In this document: positions 52,939-60,971 of the stretch, in pieces
Layout of the letters: the number at the start of each line of letters is the position of its first letter
Numbering within the stretch: position 1 is the first letter of the stretch
Assembly (NCBI RefSeq): GCF_900177295.1
Contig: NZ_FWZX01000014.1
Span: 62,001 to 126,000 of the forward strand
Source of the DNA: Tistlia consotensis USBA 355
GTDB lineage: Bacteria; Pseudomonadota; Alphaproteobacteria; Kiloniellales; DSM-21159
DNA length: 64,000 nt
Reading direction: 5' to 3'
Notes under the pieces: generated by a model
The model's input: only the letters and a program-made list of their open reading frames with translations
Told to the model about the DNA's origin: nothing
The model's database searches: none
Program-made: the position numbers and the translations under genes

Positions 52939-55310
52939 CCGGCGGTCATCCGCGGGGCTGTGGCCGCGCAGTCCCGGTCCTGCTCGCGTTCCTGGTGGCG
53001 CTGTCGGTTGGGGCGCTCGGCCCGGCCGTCGCCGAGGCGGCCAAGCTGAGCATCTGGCCGAACGGCGAGCGCGGCCCCGAGGTCGAGGCGATGAACGCCA
53101 TGATGCGCTACATGGCGCCGATCCCGGACAGCGCCTCGGCCTCGCTGGCCACACGCTACAACCACGTCGGCGCGCGCCAGGGCCTGGCCGACAGCTACGC
53201 CGCCTCGTTCCGGGACGTCCGCCTCGTGACCGGCACGCGCTTCGGCGGCCTGGTCTCCAGCTCCAAGGGCAGCTTCGGCGTCCACCGCTTCACCCAGGAG
53301 GCGCCGCGGCCCGCGGTGCGGCGGCCGCCCGAGGCCGCCGGCGTCGCCGACCTCTACACCCTGAAGCTGCAGTCCCAGCGGGGCTACGTCGGCATCGGCA
53401 TGTGGGCGGTCTGCGGCCACTACCAGATCACTTTCGACGGCGACTTCCACTGGAAGACCGAGGAACTGGGGCCGGCCGGCCCGGCCCAGCTGGAGGCCGA
53501 CATGGCGCGCGAAACGCGCGCCGTCCTGCTGGCCGGCGCCGAGCGGATCTGCGGCAAGGGCGCGCGCCAGGTACCGCCGCCCGCCGCGGCCCCGAAGGCG
53601 CCGCCGCCGGTCGCCGTCGAGGTCACGCAGCGCGGCGCGCCGGACCGGCCCTGGCAGACGCTGCCCGCGAGCCTGCCACCGGGCGCGCGGCTCGAGCTCA
53701 GGATCGCCACCCGGCCGGCGCGGGCCGGGCTGGTCGCGCTCGCCGGCAAGGCCGGGCCTGCCGGCGGCCGTTTCGCCGTCACGCCCGAGGTCGCCGAGCT
53801 CGACGGTGCCGGCAGGGCCGTCGTCGAGGCGGTCGCCCCCGACGCGCCGGGGCGCTACGAACTGGTCTTCGTCCTGATGCTGAACGGCGAGGAGAGCGAG
53901 CGGTCGGCGACGATCGCCCTCGAAGTCGCCGCGCCGACGCCGCTGCTGACCGACGGCAAGCGGACCTGGCGGCCTGTCCCGGTCGCGGCCGCGGCGGCCG
54001 ATTCCCTGCGCTGCCGGCTCGAACAGGATGCGGCCGTCGCCTCGGTGTTCTACGGCGGTCCGGTCGAGCGCAAGGCGCGCGAGCTCCTGACCGACCCGGC
54101 GGCGCGCGCCGACCTCGAGGCCTTCGCCGCCGACGAGCTGCGCCGGTTGTCGAAAGACAGCGGCTGGCGCCCCTCGTCCGACCCGCAGGCCGCCGCGGCG
54201 CGCTTCGCCAGGCTGTTCGCCGAGAGCTGGAAGTGGGGCGTCGACGTCAACGTCAAGATGACCGGCAACCTGCTGGCCGAGTGGCCGATCGCCGAGACCT
54301 ACGGCCAGACCTTCGAGGTCACCGGCGACGTCATGCGCTACACCGGCGTCGAGGCGAGCCGCTTCAAGGTCGGCGACGTGCTCGACAAGGTCGGCCTGGC
54401 CGCCGCCGGGATCGAGCTGTGGCTCGGCCTGCGCGACGCGGCGACCGCGACGCAGCAGGAGGAGGCGCTCAACAAGTTCGGCTTCGCGCTGACCGACGCC
54501 ACGCTCGGCCAGGTCGCCGGCGACCTGCTGGGCAGCGGCGCCGGCCTCGCGACCTGGTACGTCGACTTCCTGCTGTCGGAGACGCGCGACGCCCTGATGG
54601 CCAAGCTGGAGCAGCGCTGGATCGACGGCTTCGCCCGCTGGGCGATCGAGCGGCACTGGGTCGGCCGGCTCTCCGGCAGTCGGGTCGACCGCGCGGCGAT
54701 GGACAAGGTGGTCGCCCTGCTCGACCGGGGCGGCAACCTGGAGCAGGCGATCCTGCAGGACCTGCTCGACACGCTGAACGCCGAGGACATGGAGACTCGG
54801 ACGCAGATCCCGGTCGCGCGCGGCGAGGGCGAGGCGATCGCCCGCGACCTGCCGCGGGTCTTCGTGCGCCGCCTGCTCCATGCCGAGGAGATGCCGGTCG
54901 GCGAAGGCTCCGAGCATGTCCTGCTGACGCCGCGCGCCTTCTATGCCGAGGCGCACCGCCGGGTCGTCAACCGCCGGCTGCTCGACCGCGCGCGGATCGT
55001 CGCCGAGGCGCTGGTCCGCGGCGAGGCGGTGCTGCTGAGCCGGCTCGACGCGCGCCGCTACCTCGGGCGCTTCCGGCTGGTCGCCGAGAGCGACCCGGGC
55101 GTCGGCCTGGGCGGCCTCACCGTGCGGCGCTGGTGCGACGATCCGGTCGAGGAGCAGCCGTCCTGGCAGAGCGCTGCGGACGGCAGTCTCGCCGTCTCGG
55201 TCACCGGTCTCGATTTCGACGAGGACGACGGCATCGTCCTGGAGGTCACTGGGCCTGCGGGCGTCACGGCCCGGTTCGCCCTGAAGCAGGACGACCTGCG
55301 CCGCCAGTGA
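52935..55310 (+). CDS. Large exported protein of unknown function (791 aa)
   Basis: No family recognised. A signal peptide (about 33 residues, ending VAEA) is followed by an N-terminal domain with a conserved-looking core (KLSIWPNGERGPEVEAMNAMM, DLYTLKLQSQRGYVGIGMWAVCGHYQ), a Pro/Ala linker near 215, two beta-sandwich-like repeats (230-350), and a long helical region (about 370-680: WKWGVDVNVKMTGNLLAEWP, SGAGLATWYVDFLLSETRD). The last 80 residues are beta-rich. A C-terminal Gln-stop gives no sorting signal. It is in one operon with the 329-residue protein and may be part of a periplasmic assembly. Confidence 0.6.
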   Translation: MTGGHPRGCGRAVPVLLAFLVALSVGALGPAVAEAAKLSIWPNGERGPEVEAMNAMMRYMAPIPDSASASLATRYNHVGARQGLADSYAASFRDVRLVTGTRFGGLVSSSKGSFGVHRFTQEAPRPAVRRPPEAAGVADLYTLKLQSQRGYVGIGMWAVCGHYQITFDGDFHWKTEELGPAGPAQLEADMARETRAVLLAGAERICGKGARQVPPPAAAPKAPPPVAVEVTQRGAPDRPWQTLPASLPPGARLELRIATRPARAGLVALAGKAGPAGGRFAVTPEVAELDGAGRAVVEAVAPDAPGRYELVFVLMLNGEESERSATIALEVAAPTPLLTDGKRTWRPVPVAAAAADSLRCRLEQDAAVASVFYGGPVERKARELLTDPAARADLEAFAADELRRLSKDSGWRPSSDPQAAAARFARLFAESWKWGVDVNVKMTGNLLAEWPIAETYGQTFEVTGDVMRYTGVEASRFKVGDVLDKVGLAAAGIELWLGLRDAATATQQEEALNKFGFALTDATLGQVAGDLLGSGAGLATWYVDFLLSETRDALMAKLEQRWIDGFARWAIERHWVGRLSGSRVDRAAMDKVVALLDRGGNLEQAILQDLLDTLNAEDMETRTQIPVARGEGEAIARDLPRVFVRRLLHAEEMPVGEGSEHVLLTPRAFYAEAHRRVVNRRLLDRARIVAEALVRGEAVLLSRLDARRYLGRFRLVAESDPGVGLGGLTVRRWCDDPVEEQPSWQSAADGSLAVSVTGLDFDEDDGIVLEVTGPAGVTARFALKQDDLRRQ

Positions 55311-55315
55311 CGCGG

Positions 55316-56383
55316 CTACGCGGCGAAGAAGCGGTAGATCGTCGTCTGGCGGTAGGTCTCGCCCGGGCGCAGCACGGTCGAGGGGAAGGCCGGCCGGTTC
55401 GGCGAGTCCGGGAAGTGCTGGGCCTCCAGGGTGAAGGCGCCCCAGTGGTCGTAGGTCCGGCCGTCCTTGCCGGGCAGCCCGCGGATGAAGTTGCTGGTGT
55501 AGAACTGCAGGCCCGGCTCGGTCGTGAAGCACTCGACCGTCCGCCCCGACACCGGGTCGGTGACCCGCGCCGCCGGCGCCGAGAGGTCGCCCGGGCGGTT
55601 CAGCACGTAGTTGAAGTCGTAGCCGCCGTCCTGCGGCTCGGCGCGCTTCAGCTGCGGGTCGTCGGCCCGGATGCGCGCGCCGATCGCCGCCGGGCTCGTG
55701 AAGTCGAGCGGCGTGCCGGCGACCGGGGCGAGCGCGCCGGTCGGAATCAGATTCTCGTCGACCGGCGTCACCCGGTCGGCGTCGATCCAGGCGACCTGGT
55801 CCAGCACCCTGCCGCGGCCGGCGCCGGCCAGGTTGAAGTAGCTGTGGTTGGTCAGGTTGAGCACCGTCGGCCGGTCGGTCGTCGCCGCGTAGTCGAGGGT
55901 CAGGCGTCCGGCCTCGTCCAGCCTGTAGCGGACGGTCACGTCCAGGGTGCCGGGATAGCCCATCTCGCCGTCCGGCGAGCGGTAGCGCAACGCGACGCCC
56001 GCGTCGGCCTGGCCGCGGACCTCCTCGGCCGCCCAGAGGCGCTTGTCGAAGCCGACCGTGCCGCCGTGGATCGAGTTCGGCCCGTTGTTGACCGGCAGGC
56101 GGTGCTCCCTGCCGTCGAGCGTGAAACGCCCGCCGGCGATGCGGTTGGCATAGCGCCCGACGAGGGCGCCGCAGTATCGGTTGCGCTCCAGGTAGTCCTC
56201 GAGGCCGTCGAATCCGAGCGCCACGTCCTCGACCCGCCCCTCGCGATCGGGCACGCGGATCGCCTGGACGATGCCGCCCCAGGTCAAGACGGCGACCTCG
56301 ATGCCGCCGCCGGCCAGGCGCCAGCGCTCGACCGGCCGGCCGTCGGGCAGCGTGCCGAAGGGCTCTCGGGCGAGCGTGACGAT
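55316..56383 (-). CDS. galM: Aldose 1-epimerase (galactose mutarotase) with non-standard start
   Basis: A sugar mutarotase of about 355 residues. NNGPNSIHGGTVGFDKRLW (catalytic His region), NLTNHSYFNLAG (second His), DGGYDFNYVL and the catalytic Glu of TEPGLQFYTSNF are intact. The conserved N-terminal strands REPFGTLPDGRPVERWRL and IEVAVLTWGGIVQ are encoded, yet no ATG, GTG or TTG lies in frame before them; the first such codon is a TTG at 56287, inside the conserved WGGIVQ strand. An ATC at 56383 follows GGGAGG by 5 bp and fits the usual N-terminus, so either AUC initiates or an ATG has been changed. Follows the cupin gene by 28 bp. Confidence 0.8.
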   Translation of the reverse strand: MVTLAREPFGTLPDGRPVERWRLAGGGIEVAVLTWGGIVQAIRVPDREGRVEDVALGFDGLEDYLERNRYCGALVGRYANRIAGGRFTLDGREHRLPVNNGPNSIHGGTVGFDKRLWAAEEVRGQADAGVALRYRSPDGEMGYPGTLDVTVRYRLDEAGRLTLDYAATTDRPTVLNLTNHSYFNLAGAGRGRVLDQVAWIDADRVTPVDENLIPTGALAPVAGTPLDFTSPAAIGARIRADDPQLKRAEPQDGGYDFNYVLNRPGDLSAPAARVTDPVSGRTVECFTTEPGLQFYTSNFIRGLPGKDGRTYDHWGAFTLEAQHFPDSPNRPAFPSTVLRPGETYRQTTIYRFFAA

Positions 56384-56411
56384 GGTCGCCTCCCGCGGCG
56401 GCGGCTCAGTC

Positions 56412-56933
56412 TCAGCCGGCCGGGTCCTTGTGGATCGGGTCGACCCAGTAGACTGCCTCGGGCTTCTCGACCGGGTCGACGTCGGTGATGTTGACGACCA
56501 CGGCCTCGTTGTCGGAGCGCACCAGCACGCACTGCAGCGGGTTCGCGGGATCGGCGTTGATCTCCTGGTGCGGCACGTAGGGCGGCACGAAGATGAAGTC
56601 GCCGGGCCCGGCCTCGGCGACGAACTCCAGCCGCTCGCCCCAGCGCATCCGGGCCTTGCCGCTGACCACGTAGATCACGCTCTCCAGGGCGCCGTGGTGG
56701 TGCACGCCGGTCTTCGCGTCGGGCTCGATGGCGACGGTCCCGGCCCAGATCTTCTGGGCGCCGACCCGGGCGTGGTTGATCGCCGCCTGGCGGAACATGC
56801 CCGGCGTCTGCGCCGTGTTGGGATCGAGCTGGTCGCCCTTGATGACGCGCACGCCGTCGTACTTCCAGCGCGGCTCGCCGCCCTGGTCATGGCCGTGGTC
56901 ATGGCCGTGGTGCTCGTGCTCGTGGTCGCTCAC
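56412..56933 (-). CDS. Cupin-domain protein with His-rich N-terminus
   Basis: A 173-residue cupin. It begins at GTG with SDHEHEHHGHDHGHDQGG, a metal-binding-like His tail; then WAGTVAIEPDAKTGVHHHGALESVIYVVSGKARMRWGE, where the three His and Glu match the cupin-1 metal site, and GDFIFVPPYVPHQEIN with the last His. Probably a metal-dependent sugar-isomerase-like or dioxygenase-type protein; such DUF-type cupins accompany sugar enzymes, and galM lies just downstream. GGGAGACC precedes the start. Confidence 0.75.
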   Translation of the reverse strand: MSDHEHEHHGHDHGHDQGGEPRWKYDGVRVIKGDQLDPNTAQTPGMFRQAAINHARVGAQKIWAGTVAIEPDAKTGVHHHGALESVIYVVSGKARMRWGERLEFVAEAGPGDFIFVPPYVPHQEINADPANPLQCVLVRSDNEAVVVNITDVDPVEKPEAVYWVDPIHKDPAG

Positions 56934-57133
56934 GCCTCTGGTCTCCCGGATCTCTGCGCCGGGATCCGGCGGCGGCAGCCGGCGGCCCCGGTCTCGATGG
57001 CCGGGACAAGGGATACGACCTCCGGGCCGCGACGGCCAGGGCGTTTCGGGCATGGCCGGGCCGCGGGCTCGACCGGCGCGCGCTCGGGCGGCCATAGTGG
57101 CCGGCGATCCTTTTCGCGGCCGTCCGACCGGAG

Positions 57134-57358
57134 GTGCCCACGAAGCCAGTCGTCGCCGTCGTCGCTCCCGGCAACATGGGGGCGGGCCTCGCCGGCCGCC
57201 TGGTCGAGCACGGCCTGGAGGTCCGCACCCTGCTGGGCGGCCGCAGCGACGCCAGCCGCAGGCGGGCCGGGGCCTTCGAGGGCATCGCCCGGCTCGCGGC
57301 GCCGGGCGGCGCGTCGGAGATCGCGGCGCTGCGGGGCTTCTTCGCGGCGGAGGGCTGA
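57134..57358 (+). pseudogene. Remnant of a 6-phosphogluconate-dehydrogenase-like NAD-binding protein
   Basis: 74 codons starting at GTG. Residues 5-45 (VVAVVAPGNMGAGLAGRLVEHGLEVRTLL) are the Rossmann start with GxGxMG-like motif of the 3-hydroxyisobutyrate/DUF1932 dehydrogenase family, whose members are about 300 residues. The remaining chain (GGASEIAALRGFFAAEG) does not complete the domain, and no substrate domain follows. It looks like a gene with a large internal or 3' deletion. Confidence 0.6.
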
Positions 57359-57361
57359 GCG

Positions 57362-57862
57362 CTACTCGCGCAGCGCGACGAAGAGCAGGGCGAAGCCGGT
57401 GACCGTGGCGAAGCGGGTGGCGCCATCCTGGCCGTTCCAGCTCGCCGACTGCCACATCGCGAACCACTCGCCGCCGACGGCGATGAAGCCGGCGACCCAG
57501 ATCGAGAAGGCCCAGGCCAGGGCGAAAAGGGCGAGTCCCTTGGCCGCCTGGAAGGCCTCCGTCTCGCCCCGCCGGGCACGCCAGAGCCGCAGCCAGCCGG
57601 CCCAGAGCAGGGCGGCTGCCAGCAGCTCCGCCGCGATGATCGCGAGATAGGCCAGGCTCTGCAGCGTCGGGTCGGTGACCGCCCGCCACATCAGCGCCGG
57701 GCTCTTGAAGGTCGTGTCCATTGACAGGACGTGCTGTACGAACTGCCAGTTGGTGCCGTAGTCGGTGATGTTGCCGAGGACGGCGAGCGTCATGTGCAGC
57801 GCGATGCCGCCAAGGACCAGCAGCGCCGCCCAGCGCTGGAGACCGGCCCGGCCGCCGCTCAT
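57362..57862 (-). CDS. DUF2165-family membrane protein
   Basis: A 166-residue inner-membrane protein with four predicted helices: LLVLGGIALHMTLAVLGNI, LAYLAIIAAELLAAALLWA, LALFALAWAFSIWVAGFIAV and a C-terminal TGFALLFVALRE. The loop QFVQHVLSMDTTFKSPALMWRAVTDP and GGEWFAMWQSASWNGQ are typical of DUF2165, of unknown role. The start may also be the ATG at 57877 (five codons earlier). Stop lies 3 bp from the convergent remnant gene. Confidence 0.8.
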   Translation of the reverse strand: MSGGRAGLQRWAALLVLGGIALHMTLAVLGNITDYGTNWQFVQHVLSMDTTFKSPALMWRAVTDPTLQSLAYLAIIAAELLAAALLWAGWLRLWRARRGETEAFQAAKGLALFALAWAFSIWVAGFIAVGGEWFAMWQSASWNGQDGATRFATVTGFALLFVALRE

Positions 57863-58106
57863 CTCATGCGCCCGCATGCCGCCCCGGCGCTTGGCGCATT
57901 GGCGTCCGGAGCGGCGTTCGGACGTCCGACGGGCATTTTCGAAACTCCGACCGGCAAAGACCCTTCGCAATCATAGGCCCGGACCGGCCGATTCGCGCGG
58001 GGTGCGTGGCATGCGTCGGTCGCTTCCTCTGTCGCCGCGAACGACTCACGGTAGACGGCCCGGCCGCCGGCTGCGACAAGGAGGGTGGCAGGATCGGGGG
58101 GATGCC

Positions 58107-58217
58107 ATGGATTCCAGTCTCGGCGGCGGCCCGGCCTGCGCGGGCTTTGAGCAGGCGACCGCGCCGGTCATCTGGTCGGGTCGACCCGACCCTCTTCGCT
58201 ACGTTGCCAAGCGCTAG
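58107..58217 (+). pseudogene. N-terminal part of a PH-like membrane protein, ended by an amber codon
   Basis: 36 codons from ATG (GGGGGG 5 bp upstream) to TAG at 58215-58217: FEQATAPVIWSGRPDPLRYVAKR then stop. WSGRPDP-type openings are usual in small membrane proteins of the bacterial PH/DUF304 sort. The frame continues past the amber as PIRTSYGLFGLVFMSFWLTSLL without any shift, so the intact gene would be 184 codons (58107-58661). Confidence 0.65.
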
Positions 58218-58256
58218 CCGATCCGGACGTCTTACGGCCTGTTCGGGCTGGTCTTC

Positions 58257-58661
58257 ATGAGCTTCTGGCTGACGAGCCTGCTCTCTGCTCCTCACTTCGT
58301 TCCCATCCATTGGCTGTTCTTCGGCGTCGGCCTTCTGTTTGTCGTGGTGGCGCTGGTCTTCGCGCTGGCGCCGGTCTACGGCTTCCTGGAGGCCCGGGCG
58401 ATGCGCTACGCCGTCTGCGAGGACGGCAGCATCGTCATCGCCAATGGTCGGCGCGGCCGTGTGCAGCGGCTGGACGCGCGAAATCTCGAGCTGTTCGAGC
58501 TCGACGAGGCACGAAGCGGGCGCGGGCATGTCTACCTCGGCACGGCTCCGGCCTCGATCGTCTCGCCAGTGCCGTACCGGCGCGAGAACATCGGCTTCAT
58601 CGCGATTCCCGACGCGCGCGCAGCGTTCGAGGCGATCCGGAGCCTGCAGCAACGGAAGTAG
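58257..58661 (+). CDS. Membrane protein, C-terminal part of the amber-interrupted gene
   Basis: 134 codons from the first ATG after the amber. One or two membrane helices (MSFWLTSLLSAPHF, IHWLFFGVGLLFVVVALVFALAPVYGF) precede a beta-rich cytoplasmic segment (YAVCEDGSIVIANGRRGRVQRLDARNLELFEL, FIAIPDARAAFEAIR) resembling the PH-like part of DUF304-type proteins. No good ribosome site is seen before this ATG. May be expressed only as a read-through product. Function unknown. Confidence 0.6.
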   Translation: MSFWLTSLLSAPHFVPIHWLFFGVGLLFVVVALVFALAPVYGFLEARAMRYAVCEDGSIVIANGRRGRVQRLDARNLELFELDEARSGRGHVYLGTAPASIVSPVPYRRENIGFIAIPDARAAFEAIRSLQQRK

Positions 58662-58675
58662 CCGAGGCGGGTGCG

Positions 58676-59674
58676 TCAGCCCGGTGCCGCCCTGTCCCTC
58701 GGAAAGAAGGGGCAGGCGCCGCGGTTCTCCGCCGAAGCCCTGTAGGCGGCGCGGCGCAAGGTGTTGACCGAGCCGAGCGGCTCGTGGGCGGCGAGGCAGT
58801 GCCAGGAGTTGAAGCTCAGGCGGTCGCCGAGCGCGACGCCTGCCATGACGTCCTGCGGCGGGATCTCCAGATGGCCGACCCTGACGGCCGGGCCGCGCCA
58901 GGCGCGACTGGCGTCGTCGATCGGGTCCTCCTCGCCACGGCGCGGCTGGAGAAGGAAGTCGAAGCCGAGCGGCCCTCGGTCCAGTGCCGATTGCAGGCGG
59001 CTGCGGAAGTCGCAGCCACGAGCCCTTGGCCGCCGCTTTGTCTGTGCGTCCGGCCGGCAGAGGTACTTGGTCGCGCCGTCGCCCAGGCGATAGGGCGTCG
59101 CGCTGTAATAGGTGACGCGCGCGAGGTCCCGGTCTGCGGCCGTGTGCCAGCCGGTCGCCAGCAGCGTCGCGAGATAGTGCCAGCGGATCCGTCGGGGATC
59201 GAGAGCGGGGAACGCGTAGCGCGCGCCCAGCATGTTGAGCACCGTCACGGAGGGGATGCCGTCGAGGACGCGGAACAGCTCGGTCGCCTCGGCGGCGTCG
59301 CGGAACGGCTGGACCGGCTTGTCCGCCAGCAGGATCTCGTGCTGGCCGGCCGGCGCGCCGTCGCAGACCGAGCCCGCGACGCCCTTCAGCTTGATCGCCA
59401 GGCCTCGGGTGTCGGGCCAGCGGTCGTCCTGGAACAGGGAGTTGGAGAAGCGCACCAGGGCCGGATAGCGGGCGGCCTCGGCGAAAAGGCCGTGGCGCAG
59501 GGCCGGCTCGGCGGCCGGCTCGACCCGGAAGGTCGCGGTCAGGCAGGCGTGGGTCTTGTCGTGGACCTGGCGCGGCAGCGAGCCGTCCGACCTCGGCCGC
59601 TGGAAGGTGCGCCTCAGCCGCTCGAGAATCTCGGCCGTGGCCGCGTCGATCGTGGCGGTCGCCTCGCCGCTCAC
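58676..59674 (-). CDS. Catalase-like heme protein (copy B)
   Basis: A 332-residue protein of the catalase superfamily but shorter than true catalases (about 480). In order: the distal-His region VHDKTHACLTATFRVE, PALVRFSNSLF (distal Asn), DTRGLAIKLKG, an ADKPVQPFRDAAEATELF segment, and the C-terminal RLSFNSWHCLAAHEPLGSVN and RRAAYRASAENRG, where a Tyr may be the heme ligand. Such proteins include allene-oxide-synthase-like and hydroperoxide-converting enzymes, so a lipid or organic hydroperoxide is a better guess than H2O2. Starts at GTG inside the sulfotransferase stop (GTGA overlap). Confidence 0.75.
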   Translation of the reverse strand: MSGEATATIDAATAEILERLRRTFQRPRSDGSLPRQVHDKTHACLTATFRVEPAAEPALRHGLFAEAARYPALVRFSNSLFQDDRWPDTRGLAIKLKGVAGSVCDGAPAGQHEILLADKPVQPFRDAAEATELFRVLDGIPSVTVLNMLGARYAFPALDPRRIRWHYLATLLATGWHTAADRDLARVTYYSATPYRLGDGATKYLCRPDAQTKRRPRARGCDFRSRLQSALDRGPLGFDFLLQPRRGEEDPIDDASRAWRGPAVRVGHLEIPPQDVMAGVALGDRLSFNSWHCLAAHEPLGSVNTLRRAAYRASAENRGACPFFPRDRAAPG

Positions 59675-60717
59675 AGCGCGTAGCCCAGCAGCTCGAGGCC
59701 CGGCGCGCAAGCGCTGGTCAGGGCCTGGCGCTCGCTCTCCGGCAGCTCCAGGTACTTGGAGCGGGCGGTACGCGGTATCGCCGAGACCTCGTCCAGCCAG
59801 GCCGCGTCCTCCAGCGAGGGGTCGATGAAGCGGATCAGCCCGGCGAGCGTCTCGCGCGGCGCGGACAGGACGTCCTCGAACCTGAGGCTGAGCTGACGCT
59901 CGGGCGGCAAGGTGCCCAGCACCTGCCGGCCGACCAGCTCCATGTCGCTCCAGAAGGCACCGAAGTCGGTGAGCGTCGGACGGGCCGCCAGCTTCCCGAC
60001 GTCGAGGAGGCGAAAGGCCTGCTGGTGGATCCAGACCTCGAGCAGACTGCCCTTCGACTTCAGAAAGGCGCGGCGGGCATCGTAACCCAGGCTCTGGACT
60101 TTCAGGATCGCGCCGAGCAGGACCCGGAAGTTGTGGTGTCGGCCCATCGAGATCGCGGTGTCCCGGCCGTCGCGGAAGACATGCACGACGCGGGCCTCGG
60201 GGAAGAGGCGCAGCAGCTTGGCCGCGTGCATCAGCGAGCCGCCCGAGCGCTCGACCCAGACCTGCCGGCCGAAGCGTGCCATGAGGTGTCCGAAGAGGTG
60301 CCGGTAGTGCTCGGCGAGCGGCTGGCGCGGCTGGTTGCGCACGACGGGCTCCAGCTCGTCGTGCAGTTCGTCGGGACGATCGGTCAGGTGCGGGAGCGTC
60401 ACCGCCAGGATCGGTGGCACGTCGCCTGGGCTGAAGCGGGCGCCGGGCGTACCGTAGCGGTAGAGATTCTCCTCGACGATCTTGCCGTCCTTCAGCATGG
60501 CATGGAGCGCCGTGTTCTGGCGGGTCAGGATGCGCCACATCCGCTCGCCGTCGGGGCGCTGCCAGGCGAAGGCCTGGGCGCCGAGCGGCACGAAGAACTC
60601 GGAGAGGCTGAGCACCTGCGGATGCCGGCTCAGCAGGTCGGACACCATGGTCGAGCCGCAACGTCCGGTGCTGAGCACCAGGACGGGGGCGATCGAGTCG
60701 GCGGGGGCAGTGGTCAT
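59671..60717 (-). CDS. Sulfotransferase (copy B)
   Basis: A 348-residue PAPS-dependent sulfotransferase. LVLSTGRCGSTMVSDLLSRHP is the 5'-phosphosulfate loop; VVHVFRDGRDTAISMGRHHNFR is the 3'-phosphate motif with Arg and Ser. A helical lid and the end RSKYLELPESERQALT follow. The acceptor is an unknown alcohol or phenol. Upstream (right) lies a 254-bp gap to copy A's catalase-like gene; downstream it overlaps the copy B heme protein by four bases. Confidence 0.88.
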   Translation of the reverse strand: MTTAPADSIAPVLVLSTGRCGSTMVSDLLSRHPQVLSLSEFFVPLGAQAFAWQRPDGERMWRILTRQNTALHAMLKDGKIVEENLYRYGTPGARFSPGDVPPILAVTLPHLTDRPDELHDELEPVVRNQPRQPLAEHYRHLFGHLMARFGRQVWVERSGGSLMHAAKLLRLFPEARVVHVFRDGRDTAISMGRHHNFRVLLGAILKVQSLGYDARRAFLKSKGSLLEVWIHQQAFRLLDVGKLAARPTLTDFGAFWSDMELVGRQVLGTLPPERQLSLRFEDVLSAPRETLAGLIRFIDPSLEDAAWLDEVSAIPRTARSKYLELPESERQALTSACAPGLELLGYAL

Positions 60718-60971
60718 GGCGCTCCGTCGGCTCCGGCGTGGGCGTGGCTGAGCACGCGGAATGCCGTCTGCGCTCGTGGCGTGGGGTGCGGGTGGAGAGG
60801 CGCGGGAACGAGCGGGCGCGGCAGCTTCGACAATGACTACACGGACTGGGCCTCGGCCTCGATCATCTCGCTGCGCCGGTCCGGGGTGCAGATGACGGCG
60901 CGGCCATGCTGCCGGATGCGCCGACGCGCTTCAAGGTGCGCCGATTCCGGCCGGGCGGGGGCTCCCGCCGC

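Noticed and set aside
52581-55532. 983-codon minus-strand open frame across the 791-residue protein
   Set aside because: Arg/Gly/Gln-rich low complexity and antisense to a signal-peptide-bearing gene; shadow.
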